Notes: generated by a model not told the origin, from the letters alone. Counted from the stretch's first letter, positions 42,462 through 54,927 are shown. The stretch is 64,000 nucleotides of DNA from Armigeres subalbatus (GCF_024139115.2 NC_085141.1:135159822-135223821), one strand, 5' to 3'. A program made the numbers and translations.

Positions 42462-45400
42462 CTAAAAAGGGCTTGCTGAGAACTTTGAACCTACGTTGGG
42501 TGAGTGCACTGCAATAGCAGAGGATGTGTTCTGATGTTTCTCTCTCCTCGTCACAGAAGCGGCAATTTGAGGTTTGGATTGCTCCGATCTTTTGTAGATG
42601 GTATCTGCAGGGCAGTGTCCAGTTATTAGACCGGTGTAGATGTTGAGATCCCTTTTGTTGAGACCTAATAGTTGTTGGGTTTTCTTGGGGTTAATCGTTA
42701 CGAGCCTTTTGGATTGGCTCGTATGGGGAAGTGCATTCCAGTTTGATGTGATTTGACTGACCATATATTTGTTCAGTTCCATTTTTACAGAGCAGTCTGA
42801 GATCCCGCAGAAGGGCTCAGGGCCAATGAACTTTTCATTAGATCCATTCCTGGCTAGCTCATCAGCAATCTCGTTTCCCTCAAGACCCGTATGTCCTGGG
42901 ATCCAATATAGGTAGACTCGATTGCGTATGGATAAGTTTTTCAAAGCCAGAATGCATTCCCACACTAGCTTTGAGTTACAAGTGTAGTTATTAAGCGACT
43001 TAAGTGCCGCTTGGCTGTCAGAGAAAATACATATTTTTGCAAATCTATACTTTCTCCTCAGGCATAATAACACGCATTCTAATATTGCATATATTTCCGC
43101 CTGAAATACTGTGGGCCACTGTCCTAAGTGGACAGAAATTTTTGTTGTAGGGCCATAGATTCCGGATCCTGTCAGATTATTCATGTTCGAACCATCTGTG
43201 AAGAAATTTATAGAGCCTGTTGGAACGCTGGGTCCACCTCCTTCCCACTCCTGGCGGGAAGGAATGAACACATCGTAAGGTATGTCATAATTGACTACCG
43301 TTTCCATCCAGTCACTACAAATTCCTATTGCGGGATTTATGGCAAATTCATTTAATATGCTGAGGTGACCCGTAAGGTCTCCACACAGCAGTGTTTTTGT
43401 TCTCTTTAACCTTAGAGCACGTTTTTCCGCTTCCAGCTTTATGAATTGATCTAACCGGGGCAGGTGAAGCATTGCGTCTAGGGCCAAAGTGGGTGTACTA
43501 CGAACTGCACCAGTGATGGCTATGCAAGCGGTGCGTTGGATTTTGTTGAGCTTAGCCCTTGCAGCAGCCTCATTAGTTTTAGGCCACCAGACAAGGGAAG
43601 CGTAAGTTGTCCTGGGACGGACAATGGTTTTATATATCCACATGATCATACTTGGTTTTAGGCCCCATCTTTTACCAAGGGTTTTGAACAAACCCAAAGT
43701 GTATTGAGACCTTTCTGCACAACTGATTGGAGATGAGAGTTCCAATTAAGCTTTGCGTCGAGTATGACACCTAGATATTTTACTTCACTTGAATAAACTA
43801 ATTGTGTTTGATTCAAGAAAAGGGGTTTCAGTTGTACCTTTCTCCGTTTGGTGAAAGGGATAATGGAAGTTTTGTAGGATTTATGCCTAGTTGATACTTT
43901 TGACACCAGGAAGAAGTGTGATTTAGGGCAGATTGCATTCTTTCCACGATAACACTTTCGAATTTGCCTCGTACAATAATGACAACGTCATCAGCATATC
44001 CAACCACTTCGAAGCCTCTTCTCTCTAAGCTGTCTAGAAGCTCATCCACCACCAGTGACCACAACAAAGGAGAAAGCACTCCGCCTTGCGGACACCCCCT
44101 TGTTGCTTTAACAGTGATGTATGAACCGCTAAGCTCAAAGGAGATTTTCCGATTAGCTAGCATAGCATGTACCCAGGTAACAATGCATGGGTCGAATTTT
44201 CTCCTCAACATTGCTGACCCTATAGACGAATAAGAAGCGTTATCGAATGCGCCCTCAATATCAAGAAATGCTACAAGAGCAATTTCTTTTGCATAAAGTG
44301 TTTTTCGATTTTTTGAACTACCGTATGTAGTGCCGAGATCGTAGATTTTCCACTTTGATAAGCGAATTGGTTTTTGACAAAGGCATTGCTTTCATAAATT
44401 TGTGATTTATGTACTCGCATAGTACCTTTTCCATAATTTTGAGCATTACAGAGGATAAACTTATCGGCCTGAATGCTTTGGGGTTGGTTTTATCTCTCTT
44501 GCCTGCCTTCGGAATGAAGACAGCCCGGATTTGACGCCAATCGTTAGGTATGTGCCCCAAAATCAGACTCGCCTTAAAAATCTCAACCAAGGGTGGAACC
44601 AGTGTTTTCTCCTCTTTTTGGATCAACGCTGGGAATATTCCATCCATGCCAGGAGACTTAAATGGCTCGAAAGATCTCACAGCCCTCTCAACCCTGGCCC
44701 GAGTGAAAGCTTCCTTTGCAACCTTTATTGCGTCTTTTTAGATCCAGAAACCCATGATTGGATCTCTTGTGGATCTGAGACAGCAATTCCAGTGCCTTGG
44801 TCGCCGATGCTCGACTCAGGGATTGAATCAGGGAAGTGGATCTTTAACAATTCGCTCAGTGTATCGCTAGGCTCTACAGTGAGCGAACCATCCGTCTTTC
44901 GGAGGCTACCCACACCATTGGAGTGGTCTTTTGAAAGAGTTTTTTGGAGTCTGGCCACTACGGGTGTATTCTCTATGCTTTCACACATTAGAATCAACGA
45001 TTTCCGTTTGGCTGACCTTATTTCTTTGTTGCAGTTCGTCAGGGCATTTCTGTATAGGCTCCAATCGCCGGTTCGCTTAGCACGGTTGAACTCCCTACGC
45101 GCAGTTTTCCTAAGCTTCTCAAGAGTTTTATTCCACCATGGAACGTCTCTACTCGAACTAGTTGATTTAGTTGGACAGCTTTCTTGGTAGGCGTTAAGGA
45201 TTTTGTTTTTAATGGATTTGGACGCATCTTCCAATTGTGTTATGGACTTGATGTGACTTTCTATGATGTACTCTTCGGATCGTAGGATAGCTGAGTAGGA
45301 TTCCCAATCAGTTTTCTTAGGATCTTTAAACGTTTTTTCCATCGTTAGACCCCTTCCCATTCGAAGATGATGTGTTTATGGTCTGACATTGATATTTCTT

Positions 45401-46021
45401 CAGAAACATGCCAGTTTTTATTTTATCAGAGATAGACCGACTACATAGAGTCAAGTCCAAAACTTCCTGACGAATGGAGTTTTCAAACGTGGGCTTGTCA
45501 CCAACATTACAAATGTCAATGTTCTTGGAAGAGAGAAACTGTAACAGGTACTCACCTCTGGTGTTTATATTGGTACTTCCCCATACGGTGTGATGTGCAT
45601 TTGCGTCGCACCCTATGACGAAGGGGATGTTGTGTCGGTGGCTGTAGGCTACGAGCGCAGCTATTTCTGGAGGAGGATTTCGTCCATGTCACCTGGGAAG
45701 TATGCCGAGACCACCAAGATCTCTCTACTCCCTCTGGCGGAAGGTACCTCCATCCTGACCGCTACGATGTCCTTTTATGAATTCTGAAATTGGAAAGTAT
45801 TTACAGTTGTTATGTAATAAAATAGCCGCTCTAGGAGAAAGCTGGCTGTCATCATATACCAACTTACAGGAGTGTTGTGGAATACCTTGTATTCTGGATT
45901 TATTGACCCATGGCTCTTGAATGAGGGCCACGGTTAAATTCTCTTTGGTGAACCTCCGACAGAGCACACCCGTGGCGCTCTCAGCATGGTGGAGGTTCAC
46001 TTGCAGAACTTTAGTCGCCAT
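42462..46021 (-). pseudogene. LOA ORF2: endonuclease, RT, RNase H, broken
   Basis: ATG at 46021 opens VLQVNLHHAESATG and LTVALIQEPWV (endonuclease). IGCDANAHHTVWG lies near 45600 and SDHKHI near 45380, in shifted frames. The linker is in 44725-45360. RT has FKSPGMDGIFPALIQ and FRPISLSSVMLKIMEK (44318-44680), then TRGCPQGGVLSPLLW and VVGYADDVVIIV (43828-44211). RNase H (42462-43745) is intact-looking, with FFTDGSNM, QAEIYAI, FSDSQAALKSL and WIPGHTGLEGNEIAD. At least five frame breaks occur, so no full protein is made. Confidence 0.87.
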
Positions 46022-46523
46022 TTCCGGGGTTCCCGCTTTTTTCCGGACGACGACTGTCCGGCTTTGGATGTTGCGGATCATCAGGATGTCGTTTGATATT
46101 ACAGTTTGGGTTTTCTCTCTTCCCTGAAGCAACCTGGCCCGCCAGTTTCGCCTCTGTGGTCAAACTGTCGCTTTTTGCACCCCTTTTGCCCTGTTTAGAT
46201 ACCTTTGGTTTGGTACCACTAGAGCAGGGGGTCGCATGTAAGCTTCGAGCTTTTCCTTTAGAGGCGGACAGACTAGCCTTTATGGTGCTTTTGGGGTGAG
46301 ATTTACTAACCTCGCCCGAACCGGAGGCTTCCTCAGATTTCTCTTGGGTCGGCCTTTCAGTTAGCCGAACCTCGCCCGAACAGGAGGCCTCCTCAGATTG
46401 CTCTTGGGTCGGCCTTCCAGTCGGATTGGCGGTAGCGGCAGTCGGTTGATCTGTAATCTTCCTTAGTTGGATTTCACCAAATCGGTAGTTGAGGGTGTAT
46501 TTGGACTTCTTCAACTTTTCCAT

Positions 46524-48227
46524 GTAAGGACATAAACGGGAACCTTCTTACGAACGAGCGTGAGGTGATCCAAAGGTGGCGGCAGCACTACGAAGAGCAC
46601 CTGAATGGCGATATGGCAGACAACGGTGGCGGTATGGTAATGAACCTAGGAGCACGCGCGCAGGACATGCGACTTCCGGCTCCGAATCTCCAGGAAATCC
46701 AGGAGGAGATCGGCCGGCTGAAAAACAACAAAGCCCCTGGAGTTGACCAACTACCAGGAGAGCTGTTTAAACACGGTGGTGAAGCACTGGCTAGAGCGCT
46801 GCACTGGGTGATTACCAAGGTTTAGGAGGATGAGGTTCTGCCGCAGGAGTGGGTGGAAGGTGTCGTGTCCCATCTACAAAAGGGCGATAAGCTGGATTGT
46901 AGCAACTACCGCGCAATCACATTGCTGAACGCCGCCTACAAGGTACTCTCCCAAATTTTATGCCGTCGACTAACACCAATTGCAAGAGAGTTCGTGGGGC
47001 AGTACCAGGCGGGATTTATGGGTGAACGCTCTACCACAGACCAGGTGTTCGCCATACGTCAGGTATTGCAGAAATGCCGCGAATACAACGTGCCCACACA
47101 TCATCTATTTATCGACTTCAAAGCCGCATATGATACAATCGATCGGGACCAGCTATGGCAGCTAATGCACGAAAACGGATTTCCGGATAAACTGATACGG
47201 TTGATCAAGGCGACGATGGATCGGGTGATGTGCGTAGTTCGAGTTTCAGGGGCATTCTCGAGTCCCTTCGAAACCCGTAGAGGGTTACGGCAAGGTGATG
47301 GTCTTTCGTGTCTGCTATTCAACATCGCTTTGGAGGGAGTAATACGAAGGGCAGGGATTGACACGAGTGGTACGATTTTCACGAAGTCCGTCCAGTTATT
47401 AGGCTTCGCCGACGACATTGATATCATGGCACGTAACTTTGAGAGGATGGAGGAAGCCTACATCAGACTGAAAAGCGAAGCTAAACGGATTGGACTAGTC
47501 ATCAACACGTCGAAGACGAAGTACATGATAGGAAGAGGCTCAAGAGAGGTCAATGTGAGCCACCCACCACGAGTTTCTATCGGTGGTGACGAAATCGAGG
47601 TGGTTGAAGAATTCGTGTACTTGGGCTCACTGGTGACCGCCGATAACGATACCAGCAGAGAAATTCGGAGACGCATAGTGGCTGGAAATCGTACGTACTT
47701 TGGACTCCGCAAGACGCTCCGATCGAATAGAGTTCGCCGCCGTACCAAACTGACTATCTACAAAACGCTTATAAGACCGGTAGTTCTCTACGGACACGAG
47801 ACCTGGACGATGCTCGTGGAGGACCAACGCGCACTGGGAGTTTTCGAAAGGAAAGTGTTGCGTACCATCTATGGTGGGGTGCAGATGGCGGACGGTACGT
47901 GGAGGAGGCGAATGAACCACGAGTTGCATCAGCTGTTGGGAGAACCATCCATCGTTCACACCGCAAAAATCGGAAGACTGCGGTGGGCCGGGCACGTAGC
48001 CAGAATGTCGGACAGTAATCCGGTGAAAATGGTTCTCGACAACGATCCGACGGGAACAAGAAGGCGAGGTGCACAGCGGGCAAGGTGGATCGATCAGGTG
48101 GAGGACGACTTGCGGACCCTCCGCAGATTGCGTGGTTGGCGAAGTGCAGCCTTGAACCGAGCTGAATGGAGAAGTCTTTTATGTGCAGCACAGGCCACTC
48201 CGGCCTTAGTCTGATGATAAATAAATA
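46524..48227 (+). mobile_element. RTE-clade LINE, copy D, 5'-truncated, with 11-bp TSD in LOA ORF1
   Basis: AACTTTTCCAT flanks it on both sides (46513-46523 and 48228-48238). It is 1,704 bp, in the opposite orientation to LOA. It starts inside the RT linker and ends with the RTE-type tail TGATGATAAATAAAT. It closely resembles copy C. This is the youngest layer of the nest. Confidence 0.93.
46565..48214 (+). pseudogene. RTE copy D reverse transcriptase and C-terminal tail
   Basis: The first 86 codons (NNKAPGVDQLPGELFKHGG) end at a TAG at 46822 where copy C has a GAG-type continuation (VWEDEVLPQEW). A frame change follows near 46870. From there a 453-residue frame runs unbroken to 48214 through KGDKLDCSNYRAIT, the GERSTTDQVFAIRQ block, FADDIDIMARN and GSLVTADNDTS to the tail RLRWAGHVARMSDSNPVK, ending in a conserved LCAAQATPALV. 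Only two lesions therefore separate it from an open RT. The endonuclease is absent through 5' truncation. Confidence 0.88.
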
Positions 48228-49693
48228 AACTTTTCCATCGACGCACCCTCTACTGTGAAGATCCATTCAACATGAATATCTTTCAGAATGGATCGTTTCA
48301 CAATACGCCAATTAGTTGTTGTGATGTCATTTTGGCTTTCTATGAGAGCCTTTATTCGGTCGTCATCATAGCTGGAGCTTTGTGGGAAGAATGCTCGGAT
48401 CATCTCTGGACGTGGAATCGCCACTTCGTCCATTGCCATCAGCTCTGCACCTTCCCAGGGTTTCATGGATGGGGATATTCTCTTTAACCACTCAGCAGTC
48501 TCTTGATCCTTACAGATTAGAACCATGTAACCGGACTTGTAGATGAGGTTGTTGAATTTGGGTTTTATTGGCTCGTTTCGCTGTTGAACTACTCTGAGCA
48601 GGAGTGTTTCTTGTAGAAGGTCTAGCTGGGCTGTAGTGAGTTGGACGGTGGGAAAGTCTTTGGGTATTATCCCGACCTTCACGCTTTTGGCCATATCACT
48701 GTAGCTGATACCAGCTGTTTTCCTCATGGGTGGGTTTTGTTGTCCAGACACGTTTTTCTGAGGCGCGCGGTTTGAGGACTGTTGGGCGCGCTCTCTCGGA
48801 TCCAGATGGTGCTTCACCATTGGTTGGTTTGGGGTCCTCTGTGGCGGATTTGTCTAGGTCGTTTCTCGAGCGTTTTGAGGAAGTGGGCTCGCTCTCCTTA
48901 TTCAGGATTATGGACAAGGCCTCATTCCGGTCTTTTCCCTTCTCCCGGAGAGTTCTAAGCTGCTTCCTCTGCGAGCGTGTGAGTGTGGGGATTTTCTTTC
49001 TCGGAGCACCCTTGGCTTCCGTAGAACCCTTGTTATCTTCGGATCCTTTGCTACTTGCTAAAGATTTTTGGGGGTTGATGACGATCCTTATACCATCATC
49101 TTCGTTATCTTCCATGTCCAGCAGGTTGGAGTCGGTCGATGAGGGGTTGTAGATCTGGATCAGCTTTGTCGAAACATGTGCTGCTCCGGGAGATAGGCGT
49201 TGAGGGGCAGGATATTTCCATCTTCTCCTGCGAACTACTGAGTAGCTGGTCTTCGGTAAGGCCAAGCTGAATCAGAGTATTCTCCACTTCGCTCTCACAC
49301 GACTGAGAGAGGCAGTCGTCACCTTGAGGGTTGTTTGTAGAATTTGTACTCATTTTGGTCCCACGAGTAGCTAGGGAAATAAATGTCCGCTGCACCAGTG
49401 CCCCGCCGTAGTGCAGTAAGGGCTGCTTACTGGGGTGTTCGCCCTGGTGCACCCCAGGCTCCGTTCGCAGTTGAGCATGTTTAGAACCCCCTCAACCATT
49501 CAGCCCTCGGCACGGGTCGCATGACACCTTGGCATTGGGGTTTATCCATTTTTGCTTTACACGATGGCCATGAATAACAGCCATCGCAACCTTCCTCCTT
49601 TACCAGGGCTTAGGACCTGTAGCTCAAGTTCTCAATAGTTTCACAATCTTTCGGACATGCAACTACGGAGAACCATCATTGCTAGCGGAGTTA

Positions 49694-50165
49694 GGCGCCG
49701 CGTTAGTTTGACGATGTCTCTGCGGAGGGCGGCCGTTGTCCCATCGATCTCCTTGGCTTGCGTTGGGCAGTATGCCACGATGAGGGTGATGACACCGACG
49801 GAAGTAGTAACTTCTACCCCAACTACCTCGATGAGCTTGAGCTGGAGACTTGGTAGCGGACGACAATTGACGTTGCTTCTCAGCGGGAGGGCCACACCTC
49901 CTCCCTTGGAGTTTGGCCGATCGAGTCTCACCACACGGAAGTCCGGAATGTGTACACTCACTTCGGGCTTCAGGTACGTTTCCGTGAGGAAGGCCACGAC
50001 GATCTCCCTCTCGTCGAGGAAACCAGCCAGTTCAATGATTTTGCTCTTAAGTGAGCAAGTTTTCCAATTGACTAGACCCACCCTAGCAGCCATTTTCAAT
50101 GACGAACATGCCCAGGGTGAAAATCTGGTCGAAGCGAGTTTTGCAACCACGTAGTCGCGTTGCCA
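49694..50165 (-). pseudogene. Jockey endonuclease, 5' part, separated by the LOA insertion
   Basis: The 49641-50150 frame reads SLKSKIIELAGFLDEREIVV, AFLTETYLKP and VVRLDRPNSKGGGVAL, the N-terminal half of a Jockey endonuclease, up to DIVKLTRR. There the LOA target site begins, and the continuation lies at 42188. The element is 5'-truncated near 50165 and no Jockey ORF1 is present. Confidence 0.85.
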
Positions 50166-50977
50166 GTTGAGTGAAAATCGGAACTAGCTGCTCCGATGTG
50201 TAGAGCGGTGGGTCTCCCTCGGCCGGAAGTGGCTCATTATCCTGACGACGACTCGCACACGGCAGGCACTGCTTCTTTTATACACAAAGAAAATCTTGCG
50301 GTGAACCCGCAGCATTCTGATGCCCGTGTTAGGAATGCACGGGATTGGTTTCATATGAAATTTTTATTGCCTTTGACAAGAATTGACATTTTCAATAGCT
50401 TATCGTTTATAAACTTTAGTTTCAATGAAATTGCTGGAGAGTGTCCGAGTCGATAGATATATAAATCTTTAATATCCATCGAAAGATAAAGGCACTAGTA
50501 ACGTTCGAAATCTTCCCTTTCAGCGTAACGCTGTCGATTTCCAAAAATATAAATGACACCCAGTGTAGTAAAGAAAGACGTAAGTCCAACGTCAAAAATC
50601 GATACTCCGGATAATCGAGTCCGACCTGTAACAGAATAACAAATTCTAATATATATCTGATACTAGCTACTGGTCGAGAGAACCTTTACTGTATTTTTGT
50701 CATTAAGCAATTCGCACAAATTCGTAGGTGGTACAAACCTACGACTAATGTTTGAGAGTTGCATTATTTTCATCCGTTAACCACAGATAATGATTTGGGA
50801 CTAAAACACTATCTCTTTTAAGGAAGCATGGCACTCTCCTGGAGATCTTTCCTGGCCACGTCCTTGCAAATGATGGGAAAGAGTAAAGATGGTTAGTTGG
50901 ACACACATATATAAGAAAGATGCAGATAACTCTACTAAAAACTCATAGGTGCCACGTGACGTTTTTGGAATTGTTGG
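50166..50977. other. Unassigned DNA
   Basis: No gene recognised. A 15-bp word at about 50161-50175 (TTGCCAGTTGAGTG) also occurs at 54279. An open frame at 50196-50456 has no domain. Confidence 0.4.
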
Positions 50978-51365
50978 TGTGAAGGATATATTAGTAGGAA
51001 CCGTTTGGTAGAACGCGAAACACAGAAATTACTAAGATTGAGAAACAAAGTAGAAAAGGGACGAACCTGGAATTGAACCCACACAGATAAAAATATGTTG
51101 TGATTTTAAATGTATTTTCATGCACATATTTGGAGCACGCAAATAAACTCAACATTCAATCAATCTTTTTTTTTTTAAATAAAAATAAATTTAAACCGTG
51201 CTTGCTTGTAAAATTCAATCAAATTTAATTGAATATCGAGTGTTTATTCGTTTGTTGAGACAGGTTGCAATTCTACACGTCGTTGATCTTTCATAATTAT
51301 TTACTGTCCACGATCTCCAGCTTATAAGGCAGGAGCGGTAGCCACTAGACCACCGAGTTCATCTC
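50978..51365 (-). mobile_element. tRNA-derived SINE, copy 3, interrupted by a MITE
   Basis: The tRNA-like head (A-box side 51340-51365, CTAGTGGCTACCGCTCCTGCC) and the B-box side (51066-51082, GGGTTCAATTCCAGG) are separated by a 225-bp insert. Without it the order and sequence match copy 1. The tail at 50978-51046 shares AGTAGGAACCGTTTGGTAGAA with copy 1 and TGAAGGATATATTA with 33828. Confidence 0.68.
51083..51307. mobile_element. 225-bp MITE inside SINE copy 3
   Basis: The ends ACAGATAAAAATATG and the reverse complement of the right end ACAGTAAATAATTATG form an imperfect inverted terminus. CCAC flanks both sides (51079-51082 and 51308-51311), and removing the insert plus one CCAC restores the tRNA-like sequence of copy 1. 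It is non-coding. Confidence 0.7.
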
Positions 51366-54275
51366 TTAAGTGTTACTGTATTTGGTTACAAAATCGAAAA
51401 TCAGTACAACACTTTCATCTCTTTTTATACACATTTTTAATTACTTTTCATCTCCTATCAGAAGCAACTTTCATTTCATTCGCATTTCGTAATACGAATC
51501 CTTAAACATTTTCTTCTTTCGGACAACCCGCTGATAGTTTTATTTTATTTTTTCAGCAAAGCGGTGGCAATTTTAAAAGATTTGCAAACATATATTTTAC
51601 CTTCACAGCTGTTCGCATAAAAAAAATCCGTTTGTATGGCAAGGGGACCAAGTTTTCTGCCCCGTAACTCCGAAGCTCGTCTATTATTTATGGGCGCGTG
51701 CGCCGAACACTTCGAATCATACCGCGCCGGTCGCGACCGGATAATAATGATGCGAATATTGTTCCATAACAAATAAATTAATTTAACAGCGTGAAGCGCC
51801 ATATAAAGAATGACCAGCGGCTGCAATCGCGTCGAAGATTTGCTGACCAACGGATGACGGCCCATGCGTTCGATCCCATGTTTTCTCCGCGGACAGGAGG
51901 GTGTGCGAGCCTTAAAAATATAAATTCATCCTCGTAAATGATGATCTCCACTGCGTTAAAGTCTACTAATAACGATCGGCTGTCGAACCTGTCCAGCCAG
52001 CCATGTGGTATCGGTTGGCACCCGAAAAAAATTGATGGTTTGATTTCAGTGCGGCCACATCAGTGAACGATTACTCATCTATTCGATTAGCGCTTTCAAT
52101 CATGTTGATCGACCATATGGGGAGATCATGGCAAGCAGTTTGTTTGTTTATTGTGGCATTTTTATGACGTCGTAGGCATCCTCCATAATTGCGGCGTTGG
52201 ATGATTACGAATGGTTTTTATTGCAGGAGAAATGTCACTAACTTCATAAAACGATACCGGTTGAAGTTATGTAGGGGAATCTACTAATTAGTTTCAAGAC
52301 ATAGCACACCCTGGTAATGTATATTGCCAATACTAATGTCCACCATGAACTATCGATTAAAAACTTTGTGCAGCCTCTGAACACACTCCATTGATGTACA
52401 GGTTTTCGAAATGAAATTTAATTAAAGTTAATTAAAGTAAAATTTACTTGTCTCATTGATTTCTGAAGCATTAGTTATTAGCTTTACTGATGAAGTTTTT
52501 ATAGCATTTCTTTAGGAAACTTTCCATTGGAAATGTGATTTTTTGGGGTTTAATGTTGCTCCACAATTCGCCCTTCATATTGTATTTTGACAATTTTCAA
52601 CATTCCCCTATTCACCAACTTTTTGTAATGTAATAAATATGAAATGCAAATACCAAGAATAGTGAAAAGATAATAATTCACAATCGAACCAGTAATCAAT
52701 ACAATGTATCTTTGCCATCGGTTAGCCGCCTTTGAATAAAAGAAAATCGGATATCCATCGCAGACATTCTACCCCCAGAGATGATAGACCGCGGCGATGA
52801 AACATGTAAGATGTCTACAAACAAGCTCCCTCAACCTGTTAACAGATTTTCCAAACTGCACCCGTACACACCGGCCGATGATATTGGTCTACCGAACCGA
52901 TGATGGCTGCAAAGACACAGATAGATATTAGCCTTGCATGTTCAACAGCCATATCGCATCAACAGTGCGCCGTGCTGCTCGCCCGCCACAACCACAAGGT
53001 GGAAACAAGATCACACGCCATCGCGTCCCGACCGCACACCAGCACTTCGCATCAGTGGCCTACGGGAACGCAGATAAAGTGACCGCGCGCTCTTGTAACC
53101 ATACGCTGCTGGGTGGGTAGGCAGATCGGCATGTTGGACCGGACCGGACTAGTTTCCTCGAACCTGGCAGGTATCTAAGCACGTTGGACTAATGGCGGCA
53201 AAAGTTGCACCGAATCGACGGCCGACCGCCCTGCCGGAGCTGCTTTGCATATTGGAAGTTTGAGTAAGTACAAAGACTTGTTCTCCTGGTTCGACCACTG
53301 GCACTACTGGCCAGAGAATTATGAGCTACGGCGAGCATCGGCTGGACGTCGGCCACATGCGGAAAAGCAAATCCGGATGCCGACAAGTCCAAGCAGAAAA
53401 TTTGTTCCAATATATTTTCCGCTGTCGGACGTTTCTGAGGGTTCCAATTATGGGCCGCATATTTTCACGGAATGAAATGTTAATGAATCTCTTCCTTGGC
53501 GGGAGACTGTTGTTCCAGCTCGAGTGGAACGATAAAACATTTTTCTCAATTAAGCTATCCGAGCTGTAATTGGTAATCAATATTTAGACAACTATTTTAA
53601 ATTGATTCTATCATTAATTTTTACGGGCTGCATAATTTAATTTTTGGAATTTTGACCAAAGGCACGAAAATCGTTTATTGAAATGATATTCAGGTATGAA
53701 GGCAAATGCATAACCAAAGAGCAGACCAAAATGACATATGATATGCTGATTCCACTTCGTTAAAATAATTGAAATTTATAATGATAAATTGACGTATGAA
53801 AAGACTTCGTGCAGAAAACAACATATTATGTTGTAACCTAAATTAATATTGAATTACTGCTATGTGAATTCATAAAATCAGATGCTATTACTTTTTGAAT
53901 ATATGTTTTCACATTCTGCAACATTGGTCAGGTTCACATTCAAAGGGCTGTGTCTTGCATGAGGGTGAAGAGTTTATAAACTGAAGAGAGAGATCGTCGC
54001 AGTCGTCACTTGTAAAAAAAAATCTGCTGGCTAGGATAGGGCGGTAGCAGAATGTCAACCAAAAATCATACGTTTGGACAGTTTTCTACTCAACGAATTA
54101 GAGAAGAAAACTATGGTGGCAATCTTCCTTTTTATTTTTTAACCTCTTTTTATCAAAGGGTACTTGGCCAACCTGAGAGATCTAGATCTCGGCTATTCAA
54201 AGCTCGGTTATACTGAAAATTTCACTGGAAATCAAATATATCTTGAATTTTACTGTTTATAAAATTAGATAAGCT
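51366..54275. other. Unassigned, unique-looking DNA
   Basis: No gene recognised. GC-richer, non-repetitive blocks at about 51640-52160 and 52790-53290 are separated by AT-rich DNA. Open frames of 60-106 residues occur on both strands without domains. These are candidates for conserved regulatory DNA, but nothing in this single sequence proves it. Confidence 0.4.
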
Positions 54276-54653
54276 GCTTGCCAGTTGAGTGGAAATACGA
54301 AGATTCCGTGGAAGTTATGCAGCTCAACCTCAAACAGTTGCTGTGGCAGTCAGTAGAAGAAGCGGGCACGGAAGTCGTGGTCCTGGCGGACCCGTACAAC
54401 ATCCTCCCAACATCCTACAGCATCCTAGATTAGCGGCGATCTGTACGACAGGAAGATTCCCGATCCAGGAGGTGGAGAACACGATTACGTAGGCCATAGT
54501 AGTAGCAAAGATAAATGAAGTGTTCTACTGCAAGTGCCACGCTCCACCAAAGTGGCCAACAGACCAGTTCACTCAGATAGTCAATCAGTTGATTTTCTAC
54601 CCGTCACTTCCACATCCAGGCGCTATCGTATATGCGCAAATAGCCAGCATGAG
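54276..54653 (+). mobile_element. R1 endonuclease fragment
   Basis: EVMQLNLKQLLWQSVEEAGTE-type sequence at about 54305 matches the start of R1 ORF2. AAICTTGRFPIQEV-like and later parts are in shifted frames down to about 54640. It is homologous to 55890-56120 and 57890-57960 of the R1(+) element. It ends at the TTAA where the next MITE begins. Confidence 0.7.
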
Positions 54654-54657
54654 TTAA

Positions 54658-54923
54658 GGTGATTATACAATCAAGCCATGTGGTGAATTTCAAATTCACC
54701 ACACGGTTTTCTACTCCCATTCTCAAAAGTTCAAATCTAGCTTAAAAATGTTCGTACAATGCTGAAATTCAAGTCGATTGTTTAGCATAAGTAAGCAAAT
54801 GATCTACGGATGTTTCATCCCTATGGACGTTGTGGTTCTCTCAATCCGTGCTCTTGAAAAATCACATGAAAAAAGCACGTGGTTTCCAAGATGGCCGATT
54901 TGTGGCTTTGTTGTATAACCACC
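54658..54923. mobile_element. TTAA-flanked MITE, family 1, copy 1
   Basis: The ends GGTGATTATACAATCAAGCC and, in reverse complement, GGTGGTTATACAACAAAGCC form a 20-bp inverted terminus with three mismatches. TTAA lies on both sides (54654-54657 and 54924-54927), as for piggyBac-type insertion. A second copy, similar over its whole length, is at 62557-62820. Confidence 0.85.
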
Positions 54924-54927
54924 TTAA

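Larger units (their letters stand above)
46011..49353 (-). pseudogene. LOA ORF1 (gag-like), frameshifted and split by RTE copy D
   Basis: It starts at ATG 49353 (MSTNSTNNPQGDD). A frame change near 49150 leads into an acidic and then lysine-rich part (ENEDDGIRIVINPQ; LTRSQRKQLRTLREKGKD). A change near 48800 leads into a folded domain (48239-48800) with YKSGYMVLICKDQETAEWL and MIRAFFPQ, resembling DUF4780 of LINE ORF1 proteins. RTE copy D (46524-48227) interrupts it after VEGASMEK. The rest (46011-46523) has two near-identical GRPTQEQSEEAS-type repeats and a basic tail. It overlaps ORF2 by 11 nt. Confidence 0.8.
42198..49693 (-). mobile_element. LOA-clade LINE, near full length, inserted in Jockey and carrying RTE copy D
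   Basis: Flanked by GGCGCCGCG (42189-42197 and 49694-49702). The minus-strand 3' end is an A run (T's at 42198-42207 on the given strand). Without the RTE insert it is about 5.8 kb, with a 5' UTR, ORF1, and ORF2 with endonuclease, RT and RNase H. RNase H in ORF2 and a DUF4780-like ORF1 point to the LOA/I group, and LOA is my best call. Several frameshifts make it defective. Confidence 0.88.
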
